DNA of 45,799 bases from Methanosarcina sp. (GTDB taxonomy: Archaea > Halobacteriota > Methanosarcinia > Methanosarcinales > Methanosarcinaceae): assembly GCA_003164755.1 (NCBI GenBank), contig PLUB01000019.1, positions 1 through 45,799 of the forward strand, written 5' to 3'. Below are positions 39,159-45,799 of this stretch, one piece after another. The translations under genes and the position numbers were made by a program. The first letter of the stretch is position 1, and each line of letters starts with the position of its first letter. The notes under the pieces were generated by a model that was not told the DNA's origin, did not search any database, and worked only from the letters and a program-made list of their open reading frames with translations.

Positions 39159-40301
39159 TTAGTCTGTATCCACTTCTAGTAGCATTACGCTAATAAAAAT
39201 TGCAGAAAAAATTAACTGAAGCCCAATTGCCGCAAGAACCATTGAAATAACTGCCGACTCCACTTCTTTAAGAGAACCAAATCCAGAAATGATCCAAGTA
39301 TAAGCAACTTTCAGCCCGAGAATGAGGCCAAGCCCCAAGATAATAGAACCTACAAATAGTTCTTTTTCGAGAGAATGGTAGCTCAGCAACTTTTTACTTT
39401 TTTTGTCAACCTGGTACATACCGTGGATCAGGCCATATGTTTTCATATACCCACCAGTAGCAAGAGTTTGTCCGCCAATTATTAAAAGCATACTACCTAA
39501 AATAAATGAGTGGGATCTGTTATATGCAGCACTTTCAGTGAAAAGAAGGGAAAAAATTATTAAAAAACCGAGGATAAACACAAAAGCACCTGGTAAATAT
39601 AGGAAAGGAACTGGTCTATAGAGCATCATGAAGCGGACATGTCTCCAGCCATCCTTAAAAGAGTTCAGTTTGGAAGGAGCCCTGCGTGAGTAATAGGTTA
39701 TAGGAACTTCTTTGATCCTTAATCCACATTTAGCGGCTTCTATTACCATCTCTGAAGCTAACTCCATTCCATGAGTTTTAAGATTCATTTTTTCAAGTGC
39801 TTCTTTTGTAAAAGCTCTCATTCCACAATGAGCGTCTGATATTTTTGTCTCGAACAGCAAATTAAGCATTTCAGTCAGTAGAGGATTGCCGATGTATTGA
39901 TGCAGCCAAGGCATAGCTTCTTTTTTTATATCGCCTTTGATTCTGGTCCCTATTACAAAGTCGGCATCTCCTGCCATGAGAGGATCCAAAAAATTATCAA
40001 GCTCGAGCAGATCGTATGTATTATCTGCATCTGAAATAGCAATATAGTCCCCCTTTGCCAGGGCAAGTCCCTTGATGTAAGCATTCCCATATCCTCTTAT
40101 TGGGCCGATTACATTTGCACCCATAGCCACTGCGATCTCAGCTGTTCTATCTGATGAATTATCAGCGACTATTATCTCTCCATCTATGTTATATTTTTTT
40201 AATATGTATTGAGCTTTCTCTATACAAATTTGGATGGTTTCTTCTTCATTCATTGAGGGCATTACGAAAGATAGAGAGGGCATGTTCAGTTTATACAGCA
40301 T
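39159..40301 (-). CDS. GT2-family membrane glycosyltransferase (dolichyl-phosphate sugar synthase-like)
   Basis: 380 residues. GT-A domain: LSFVMPSMNEEETIQICIEK, GEIIVADNSSDRTAEIA, RGYGNAYIKGLALAKGDYIA, the DXD-type ISDADNTYD, and DAHCGMRAFTKEAL. About four hydrophobic helices follow in the C-terminal third (PFLYLPGAFVFILGFLIIF, HSFILGSMLLIIGG, ELFVGSIILGLGLILGL, ESAVISMVLAAIGLQLIF). Such enzymes load glucose or mannose onto a polyprenyl phosphate on the cytoplasmic face. The first ATG has a close AGGT; MPSLSF at 40283 is an alternative start. First gene of the operon with the GT4 at 37993. Confidence 0.9.
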   Translation of the reverse strand: MLYKLNMPSLSFVMPSMNEEETIQICIEKAQYILKKYNIDGEIIVADNSSDRTAEIAVAMGANVIGPIRGYGNAYIKGLALAKGDYIAISDADNTYDLLELDNFLDPLMAGDADFVIGTRIKGDIKKEAMPWLHQYIGNPLLTEMLNLLFETKISDAHCGMRAFTKEALEKMNLKTHGMELASEMVIEAAKCGLRIKEVPITYYSRRAPSKLNSFKDGWRHVRFMMLYRPVPFLYLPGAFVFILGFLIIFSLLFTESAAYNRSHSFILGSMLLIIGGQTLATGGYMKTYGLIHGMYQVDKKSKKLLSYHSLEKELFVGSIILGLGLILGLKVAYTWIISGFGSLKEVESAVISMVLAAIGLQLIFSAIFISVMLLEVDTD

Positions 40302-40414
40302 ATTACCTAATAAATATTTTGACTTATACCAATATTTTCAAATTTCTTCATTTTCGTAAACTTTTTTTACAAAAAGAATAAAATAAAAAAAGAGTAACTG
40401 AAAATAAAGGAGTA

Positions 40415-40636
40415 TTGATTAGGAAAACGAAAAGCGACTACACTACCGGTATGGCCATTCCATTTTGCTCGATATATCTTCCGAACTATTTAGTACCTTT
40501 GGTATATACAACTTTATTTGATGAAGCAAATTATGGCTATCAAGAAGTTCTTAAGTTTCTATTTCATGCTACAACATCTTCTAAAAATTATCCTGAATTC
40601 GCAATTAACTATCGAAAGCCAAAAATACTAAAATAA
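40415..40636 (+). other. Doubtful 73-codon ORF
   Basis: TTG 40415 has GGAG just three bases before it. The product reads IRKTKSDYTTGMAIPFCSIY, LPNYLVPLVYTTLFDEANYG, and YQEVLKFLFHATTSSKNYPE. Its composition is gene-like and it could be the 3' part of a degraded gene. No family recognised, and no related frame around it. I would not annotate it as functional. Confidence 0.25.
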
Positions 40637-41014
40637 GCATTCACTTGATGCTATTTTCATGATAGAATACTTTTTTATATTGAAAACATTATTCCTTCAT
40701 TCACCCTTGTTTTGATAGTTGAGTAAAGCGAATTACCTTAGTTTGTGTATTTGTTCCAATGAAAACAAACGAAGGCACTTATTTTTTACTCAACAAGCAA
40801 AGTTAGGCTACCAAATGAATATATGATGAATTCGGAACCAATTAAGACAAAGATTAAATTGTTGAGACACTAGTTTCAATGAATTATTGATCGTGTCCGC
40901 GAGTTATTGATCAAATCTGAAAAATGAGTACCTTTCTAATATTTTGAAAAATATATAGAGAGATTCTTATGCATGATTTTACAATAAATAACCTTGACAA
41001 GAAAATTATTTATT

Positions 41015-41070
41015 AGACTGTGTATAAATAAACCGGCAAAAAATTGGGCTTTGTCGAAATCTCTAAAGTC
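41015..41070 (-). repeat. IS left-end relic, copy E (weak)
   Basis: Minus strand: TAGAGATTTCGACAAAGCCC, AATTTTTTGCCGGTTTATTT, then TACACAGTC. It shares the terminal GATTTCGA(T/C)AAA block with copies A-D. It lies 35 nt downstream of the AMMECR1 gene. Confidence 0.35.
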
Positions 41071-41104
41071 TTGTGTGACAGCTTTTAAGCCTCGAGTTCT
41101 GTTT

Positions 41105-41707
41105 TTAATAATATTTTTCTTCAAGAATTTCTCCACGTGGTTCTTTTTCCTTGAAGATCTGTCCTTCGAAACAGTGAACTTCAGCTCCTGTGAGCCAAGC
41201 ATCAGGAGAAAGGCCGGCTTTCATGCATGTATGGCCTAAAAACTCAATCGAATCCATATTGTTTTCAGGGGCAACTTGAGGAAGCAGCAATCCCTGGCAG
41301 TAACCTTGCTTTACAATTAGACCATGTCTACCGATCTTTATAAAGTTGGGAAATTCTTTTGGAGGGGCATTGATTCTTTCAGGAGGGGTGAGAATTGTTA
41401 CCTCAACGATCATATCATCCAGCTCATCTTCTTCAACAGGTGGAAAACGCGGGTCGCGAATTGCCGCTGAGATCGCAGAATCCATAATTGCTTTCTTTAG
41501 TTTAGAGTCCGGAAAAGGATGCCCTATACAACCCCTAAGGAGTCTTTTTTCAGTAAGTGTAACGAAAACTCCCCTCATTTCCCCAAAAACCTGCGAAAGC
41601 TCAAAACCAAATTCATGAGGCTCAGAGAGTTTCTTCTCAGACAAGAATGATTCAATTGCCTTTCTTGCAAGTTTGACTGCAGTCCTTCCTTCAGTTTCTG
41701 TAAGCAT
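41105..41707 (-). CDS. AMMECR1-domain protein
   Basis: 200 residues covering the AMMECR1 fold. Hallmarks: [17 protein letters not shown] with the invariant [58 protein letters not shown], and the C-terminal Cys-containing [19 protein letters not shown]. Conserved from archaea to humans; biochemical function is not established, though genome context in other archaea links it to radical-SAM and MEMO-type proteins. It is monocistronic here, 350 nt downstream of pgk on the same strand. Start at ATG 41707 ([15 protein letters not shown]) agrees with the family's N terminus. Confidence 0.92.
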   Translation of the reverse strand: MLTETEGRTAVKLARKAIESFLSEKKLSEPHEFGFELSQVFGEMRGVFVTLTEKRLLRGCIGHPFPDSKLKKAIMDSAISAAIRDPRFPPVEEDELDDMIVEVTILTPPERINAPPKEFPNFIKIGRHGLIVKQGYCQGLLLPQVAPENNMDSIEFLGHTCMKAGLSPDAWLTGAEVHCFEGQIFKEKEPRGEILEEKYY

Positions 41708-42058
41708 GCGTGAACCAACACCTATTCTTAAATAGTCTAGCCTGTAAATATAACTGCCATTAGCCTGTAGATCTCATTTATCATTATAATTTACACTGGT
41801 TAATAACAATATCTATACTGAAACTGGTATAACATATGTTTATCTGAACTAGTTATTTGCAGAACTTCATTTATGAGGAGATGGAACTTATTTTCAGCAG
41901 CTGTGCACAAAATGTCATCCATTTTCTCAATATGACAGTATCTTAAAAATCAATCTAACTTTCTATATTTTAATTAGAAAAAGGAAGCAGAAATAACTGC
42001 TAAACAGAAGATATTGCTACAAAATTAATAGGTTCGGAAATTCAAGGAAACAAAAGCT
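41708..42058. other. 350-nt spacer between pgk and the AMMECR1 gene
   Basis: No gene. AT-rich. Must contain the AMMECR1 promoter on the minus strand; TTTACAGGCTAGACTATTTA upstream of the ATG offers no clear TATA. Confidence 0.5.
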
Positions 42059-43297
42059 TTAAATTTTTCTAATTTCATGATATTTCCTAGCCGCAACCTT
42101 CAGAGCCTCAACGCCTGGAAGCTTCACACCTGCAAGATAATCAATACAAGCTCCCCCACCTGTGCTGATATGGGAAAAACGATGTTCTAGGCCAAGATGG
42201 TCAACTTCTGCAGTTATATGGCCCCCGCCAATAATTGAAAACTCAGATTTTACTGCAGCCTTTATTATCTCATGGGTTCCAAGAGCAAATTCATCAATCT
42301 CTGATACTCCTGCAGGGCCATTTAAGACAGCAGTTTTTGCATTCTCGATTTCTTTGGTGAAATTCACAATTGTTTCAAGCCCTATATCGTTTATGGGAAG
42401 AGAGTTTGAATTAAGCTTAAAAATAGGGACTTCAACTCGCTTTTTATTATCGTTTACAGCCACATCCATAGGGAGACAAACTCTGTCTCTGAACCTCTCA
42501 AGTAGACTTCTTGCCTTTTCGATCTGATTTTCGTAACCTTGGGATTTGATGAATTCTATGTTGACTTTTCCAATATTTACTCCAGAAGCAGCTAAAGCAA
42601 CGTTTGCTACCACTCCAGTAAATAGTACCCTATCCGCCCATCCATTTGCAAGTACATTTTCCGCTACTCTAAGGGAATCATCAACTTTTGCTCCTCCCAA
42701 AACGAAAATACTTGGCCGTTCAACTCCCTTTATTGCCCTGTCGAGAGACACTAGTTCTTTTTCCATTACTCTTCCGGCTCCAGAAGGAAGAAGTTCCGTA
42801 AATCCTACCACAGAAAGATGAGATCTATGGGATACGGCAAATGCATCATTTAGGAAAATATCCACAAAGGGTACCAGCTTCTTAACCAAATAGGTAGTGG
42901 CATGTTCTTGTGGCGTTCTTTCCAAGCTTTCTTCGGAATAAAACCTTACGTTTTCGAGCAGTATTACATCACCATTTTCCATCGATGCAATCTGAATCTT
43001 TGCAAAGGTTCCAAAAATATCGTCCACATAACTAACTTGCCTACCCAGAAGTTTAGACATTAGATGGGCATGAGGCTTCATTAGTGTGAAGTCTTTTTTC
43101 CCGGGCCTACTCTGGTGCGCAAGCAAAATAACTTTTGCACCCTCTAGTTCCTTCAAGGTGGCAACATGACTTCGAATACGCATATCATCTAAAATGTTGC
43201 CTTTCGTATCCATAGGGGAATTCAGGTCAACCCTTACAAGAATGGTTTTCCCGTCTATATCAAAATCATCGATCGTGAGAAAGTTTCTGGAAGTCAT
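42059..43297 (-). CDS. pgk: Phosphoglycerate kinase
   Basis: 412 residues, archaeal type. It interconverts 1,3-bisphosphoglycerate + ADP and 3-phosphoglycerate + ATP in glycolysis/gluconeogenesis. Visible: ILVRVDLNSP (cf. VRVDFNVP), LAHQSRPGKKD, LENVRFYSEES, NDAFAVSHRSHLSVVGF, VLGGAKVDDSLRV, VLNGPAGVSEIDEFALGT, and the terminal nucleotide site IIGGGHITAEVDHLGLEHRF with STGGGACIDYLAG. Length and motif order are complete. In methanogens growing on one-carbon substrates it works mainly in the gluconeogenic direction. ATG 43297 has AGGTG 13 nt upstream and GAGAAG closer. Confidence 0.96.
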   Translation of the reverse strand: MTSRNFLTIDDFDIDGKTILVRVDLNSPMDTKGNILDDMRIRSHVATLKELEGAKVILLAHQSRPGKKDFTLMKPHAHLMSKLLGRQVSYVDDIFGTFAKIQIASMENGDVILLENVRFYSEESLERTPQEHATTYLVKKLVPFVDIFLNDAFAVSHRSHLSVVGFTELLPSGAGRVMEKELVSLDRAIKGVERPSIFVLGGAKVDDSLRVAENVLANGWADRVLFTGVVANVALAASGVNIGKVNIEFIKSQGYENQIEKARSLLERFRDRVCLPMDVAVNDNKKRVEVPIFKLNSNSLPINDIGLETIVNFTKEIENAKTAVLNGPAGVSEIDEFALGTHEIIKAAVKSEFSIIGGGHITAEVDHLGLEHRFSHISTGGGACIDYLAGVKLPGVEALKVAARKYHEIRKI

Positions 43298-43326
43298 ATC
43301 TTCTCAGCACACCTTTGTGAATAGAG

Positions 43327-43342
43327 TCTTATATAGATTTAA
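43327..43342 (-). promoter_or_regulatory. Candidate TATA box for pgk
   Basis: Minus strand TTTAAATCTATATAAG, with its TATATAA core about 35 nt before the pgk start codon. It predicts initiation close to the ATG and so a very short leader. Confidence 0.5.
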
Positions 43343-43567
43343 ATGAATTTGAAAAATGACATTTTAGGGAATCGTTTATTTCATTAATAGTGATTATCGT
43401 GTCATGGGATTTTTCCCATAAATAAGTTTGTTTTATTTAAGTTTCATGATGTGGATTATGATTTTTATATCAATAATTAGAAAAAATCTACAATAATCCA
43501 GGCATTCCACTTTAAAAAAGGTTTTGCTATCTAATATCAATAGTATATAAAGTGAAGAGCAAAGCCA

Positions 43568-43809
43568 TATGAAAAAGATAAACTAAACGATTTTGAAGAA
43601 AGAGTTGAGTTAATAACAGAAAGTTGATTGAATTATATAGTGCTACGCAAGATCTTGCGAAGAAGTTGATAAAGTCAATCCGCGGAGAAATTAAATCTAC
43701 CGACCAGGATGAAATAAATCGTCAGCGAAAAAATATTTTTGCCAGCTGGCAGAATTCAATAAGTAGCGCTTTGTCCATGATTATGATTGGTATATCCAGA
43801 GAGGATTAA
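43568..43809 (+). pseudogene. Small unidentified ORF, probably frameshifted
   Basis: Frame from about 43568 reads YEKDKLNDFEERVELITES to TGA at 43624 region; one base over, TTG 43624 continues LIELYSATQDLAKKLIKSIR, GEIKSTDQDEINRQRKNIFA, SWQNSISSALSMIMIGISRE to TAA 43809. The two halves join naturally as one helical protein of about 80 residues. If only the second part is used it is a 61-residue protein from TTG. Not recognised. Confidence 0.35.
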
Positions 43810-44012
43810 TAAAATAAAAATCCAGCCTTATGGACTCTGGTTCAAAATCTAGTGATTTTTGGATATATGGACTGAAAAACTAAATTTGCAGGAGAAGTGT
43901 TGTTCAATCAAATAGTCCTAAATATTGAGGACACTTACAAGCTAATTTCGTTTATGAATATCAAAAAGAAATGAAAGAACCCTGATTTTCAGGGCATATA
44001 TGGAAACTATAT

Positions 44013-44288
44013 TTATTCGATCGTTTCTATTTTCTCTTTCTTGACAAAGGGCTTGTTGATTTTTTCTGGCATCCAGCTTGGCTTATTTTTGGGGGGTTCG
44101 ACAATTTGTTTCCATGCTTTAAAAACATGTACTTTCTTTGTTCCACGTTCCCTGAGGCGGATAATCTCAGGTTTTGACTTTGTCCCTTTGCCCCGGTTTG
44201 CAGCTTTCAGAGCAGCTTGTCGAGGCTGTTTTCCAGTGAAAATTCCCTGTTCATTGCCATCTTTGTCTCGTAAAACAAAATTTCTCAT
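44013..44288 (-). CDS. Chromosomal architectural protein MC1
   Basis: 91 residues: RNFVLRDKDGNEQGIFTGKQ, PRQAALKAANRGKGTKSKPE, IIRLRERGTKKVHVFKAWKQ, IVEPPKNKPSWMPEKINKPF, VKKEKIETIE. This is an almost complete match to the monomeric DNA-bending protein MC1, the main chromatin protein of Methanosarcina, which binds one face of sharply bent DNA with Arg and Trp side chains. Known MC1 begins M-S-N-T-R-N-F. Here the codons before RNF read ATA-TCC-GAC-ATG, so the usual start lies on ATA and the nearest ATG is three codons later (44288). GAGGTGATC sits ideally for the ATA but 12 nt from the ATG. Confidence 0.95.
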   Translation of the reverse strand: MRNFVLRDKDGNEQGIFTGKQPRQAALKAANRGKGTKSKPEIIRLRERGTKKVHVFKAWKQIVEPPKNKPSWMPEKINKPFVKKEKIETIE

Positions 44289-44343
44289 GTCGGATATTAA
44301 GATCACCTCATAAATTCTTTGCTAAACACTGTTTAAGTCTTTA

Positions 44344-44354
44344 GATATATATCT
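44344..44354 (-). promoter_or_regulatory. Candidate TATA box for the MC1 gene
   Basis: AGATATATATC, preceded upstream by an A-rich stretch (GAAAA) that could be a BRE. It lies about 57 nt before the ATG, predicting a leader of about 30 nt that includes GAGGTGATC. Confidence 0.5.
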
Positions 44355-44513
44355 TTTTCTGCAAATGTTTTTATAGTATTTGGTTTATGAAAAATTCCCA
44401 TAATATCATAAAGGATATATAAATTAAATTTATCATATTGTTGACAAAATGAGGATATAGGAGTCTTCGGATGCTGACTTAAAATCTTACCTTGGCTTGA
44501 ATACTTTTTTCAG

Positions 44514-44750
44514 TTACTGAATTCTCGTGTTTCTTAATATATCTCTTATGCACAGAAGATGTTCTTTTACTGGTCTTTTCATTACTGCATCATAAACTTT
44601 TGATCTTGCTCTGAAAGCTGACCCAAAAAATATAACGATCCACTGTACATATTGAAATCTACTCGAAAAAGCAGGATTGAGTATCGATAATTTACCTACT
44701 GCAATAATTGTGGAAGTAAGTGATCCAAAAATGCAAATATGAGTAAGCAT
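44514..44750 (-). CDS. Hypothetical 78-residue protein (possibly a remnant)
   Basis: ATG 44750 gives MLTHICIFGSLTSTIIAVGK, LSILNPAFSSRFQYVQWIVI, FFGSAFRARSKVYDAVMKRP, VKEHLLCIRDILRNTRIQ. It has a hydrophobic first half with one or two possible membrane segments and a basic C-terminal helix. No ribosome site; TTTAAATGC precedes the ATG, so it would be leaderless. The C-terminal 35 residues look like real protein. No family recognised. Confidence 0.35.
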   Translation of the reverse strand: MLTHICIFGSLTSTIIAVGKLSILNPAFSSRFQYVQWIVIFFGSAFRARSKVYDAVMKRPVKEHLLCIRDILRNTRIQ

Positions 44751-45061
44751 GCATTTAAATAATAAAGTGCTTCAAAAAAGTCGAGTGGCAAATCAATGGG
44801 AAAATATCTAAATAAATTTATGATAAATTGACTTTCTTAATCTCTTTTTGATTTAACTAAGTCTCCCCAGTCAAGTTTCTCATCTACTCCCTTACGATTC
44901 CATTATCCAATTTTAAAAAGCTTTGCTAGTTTAAGTCTTCTTAGCCAACTCAAAAACTAAAGAAACTATGAGAATTGATTAAAAAGAGATGCACCTTTTT
45001 ATAATAACAGACTGTTATATAATTATATATTTATTATATGTGATTTCAGGAGGTTCATAAC

Positions 45062-45202
45062 TTGGCTACCAAAAAACAGAAAGCAGCAAAACGAGATAAG
45101 AGAGATAAGGAAACAAGCGACATAATTAAACAACCAGTTGAGGAAGTTCGAGAATTGGATGATAAAATAAAAGGACAAGATAAGAAAAGAAAAGGGAAAT
45201 AA
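45062..45202 (+). CDS. Lysine-rich 46-residue protein
   Basis: TTG 45062 follows AGGAGGT at optimal distance, the strongest ribosome site in this part of the window. Product: MATKKQKAAKRDKRDKETSD, IIKQPVEEVRELDDKIKGQD, KKRKGK. It is almost wholly charged, helical and without hydrophobic core. It resembles in style the 98-residue protein at 23151-23447. Probably nucleic-acid-associated or disordered (inference). A TATATAATTATATATT stretch upstream (about 45013-45040) can serve as promoter. Confidence 0.6.
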   Translation: MATKKQKAAKRDKRDKETSDIIKQPVEEVRELDDKIKGQDKKRKGK

Positions 45203-45484
45203 AAAAGTAACTATTCAGCCTGGAGAAAACACTATCTATAGCCATCTTTATTGAGATCCATTAGCGAATTTCGATGAGCTGATTTTTGTTGTTGTTAGCT
45301 AATAATCATGTTTTTACTTTTTTAATCAATTAAAAATAAGATATATCTCTTACGTAAAACTCGACATCGTTAACTGATTTTTTAGGCTGAATTTTTACAA
45401 TATTTGAACGATTAAATGTATAATGCTTCGATATTTCGATTCAGCCGCTTAAATCAATATAAATCATAATCTGCATATAGTGTT

Positions 45485-45552
45485 ATAAACAGGATTTATC
45501 GTTTTTCTGATGCATAAGTTTTCCCACAAAAAATATGCATGGTGTGTTCTAT
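45485..45552. repeat. Hairpin repeat element, copy H
   Basis: GGATTTATCG followed by GATGCATAAGTTTTCCCACA and AAAAATATGCATGGTG: the same core as copies at 13942-13975 and 17710-17755, with diverged second arm and no TACAGAATTTTCAG tail. It lies just downstream of the disrupted secreted-protein gene. Confidence 0.45.
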
Positions 45553-45574
45553 TACTTGGTCGATATTTTCAATA

Positions 45575-45757
45575 TTAAATTCCCAGTACCTCATTTAAAG
45601 TATCATCTGCATAATACTCATTTAAAGCTGCACCCCAATAATTTCCTGGGCCTGTAGAATCTTCTCTTCCACAGCTACCGCCTATACCACTGGCATGGAT
45701 TATAGCTACCTCCTCGTGCACAGCTGCCACTGCTTTCAAAGACACTACAAAAAGGAC
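45575..45757 (-). pseudogene. Small secreted protein cut in its signal peptide by an IS6-like end
   Basis: The minus-strand frame enters from the IS boundary at 45757 as VLFVVSLKAVAAVHEEVAII, continues HASGIGGSCGREDSTGPGNY, WGAALNEYYADDTLNEVLGI and ends with TAA at 45575. VLFVVS is the second half of the signal peptide MKKVLAVLLAVLFVVS seen intact at 10316, and the codons are nearly identical, so the missing part is the start codon and about nine residues. The Cys/Gly-rich mature part is not recognised. The break coincides exactly with the 16-bp terminal repeat. Confidence 0.7.
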
Positions 45758-45799
45758 GGTTCCGTTGCAAAAATTTCAGAATAAGCATGTAAATCTATG
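45758..45799. mobile_element. End of a second IS6-like element (runs out of window)
   Basis: GGTTCCGTTGCAAAAA at 45758-45773 is the inverse of 8-23. The remaining 26 bases (TTTCAGAATAAGCATG…) would be inside the element. It interrupts the signal peptide of the gene at 45575-45757. No transposase is visible. Confidence 0.6.

Noticed and set aside
1..45799. tRNA, rRNA and multi-repeat CRISPR arrays
   Set aside because: No tRNA T-loop plus acceptor pairing, rRNA-like GC-rich block, or regularly spaced direct repeats were seen by eye; small RNAs without strong sequence marks could still be missed.

Overview
The window is archaeal and almost certainly from Methanosarcina. It encodes the chromosomal architectural protein MC1, the methanogen-restricted DUF1890/DUF1894 pair, an archaeal-type phosphoglycerate kinase, an AMMECR1 protein and an FmdE relic. 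It has AT-rich TATA boxes, GGAG/GGTGATC-type ribosome sites and long AT-rich gene-poor stretches typical of that genus. All calls come from reading translations and DNA by eye; no database search was run.

Layout. 1-110: the end of an IS6-like element (16-bp terminal repeat) and one 30-nt CRISPR-like repeat. 242-3626: housekeeping genes, namely the DUF1890-DUF1894 overlap pair and the opposing lysC-purM pair. 3648-6090: gene desert with decayed repeats. 6091-8219: hisH and a PurM/HypE-like AIR-synthase paralogue. 10044-13653: a locus of small secreted repeat proteins (16-residue TDDGK repeats, one intact and one broken copy with duplicated upstream DNA) on either side of a 698-residue membrane protein. 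That protein joins a Cache sensor domain to what looks like a pentameric (Cys-loop/Pro-loop) ligand-gated ion channel. 14194-19950: three consecutive large pseudogenes (GTPase, ClC chloride channel with CBS domains, 5'-nucleotidase). 20284-21108: intact PAP2 phosphatase. 22918-23447: two small genes. 24647-29017: divergent glycosyltransferase and polysaccharide flippase. 29608-36210: a second belt of broken genes (coiled-coil protein, YVTN propeller, secreted protein, FmdE-like protein, glutamate decarboxylase, nitrilase). 37993-40301: two-gene glycosyltransferase operon. 41105-44288: AMMECR1, pgk and MC1. 45062-45202: lysine-rich small protein. 45575-45757: a secreted-protein gene cut inside its signal peptide by the second IS6-like end, where the window stops.

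How it fits together. Amino-acid, purine and histidine biosynthesis (lysC, purM, hisH), central metabolism (pgk) and chromatin (MC1) are intact near the two ends. The middle is accessory: cell-surface polysaccharide genes (two GT4, one GT2, one flippase, one PAP2), secreted repeat proteins, and nine or more decaying genes separated by kilobase-scale non-coding DNA. That non-coding DNA holds at least three families of diverged dispersed repeats. Because both window ends lie in the same IS terminal repeat, the piece is probably bounded by IS copies, either biologically or because an assembly broke there.

The strongest candidate for an interesting system is the Cache-ligand-gated-channel fusion embedded between the duplicated secreted repeat-protein loci.
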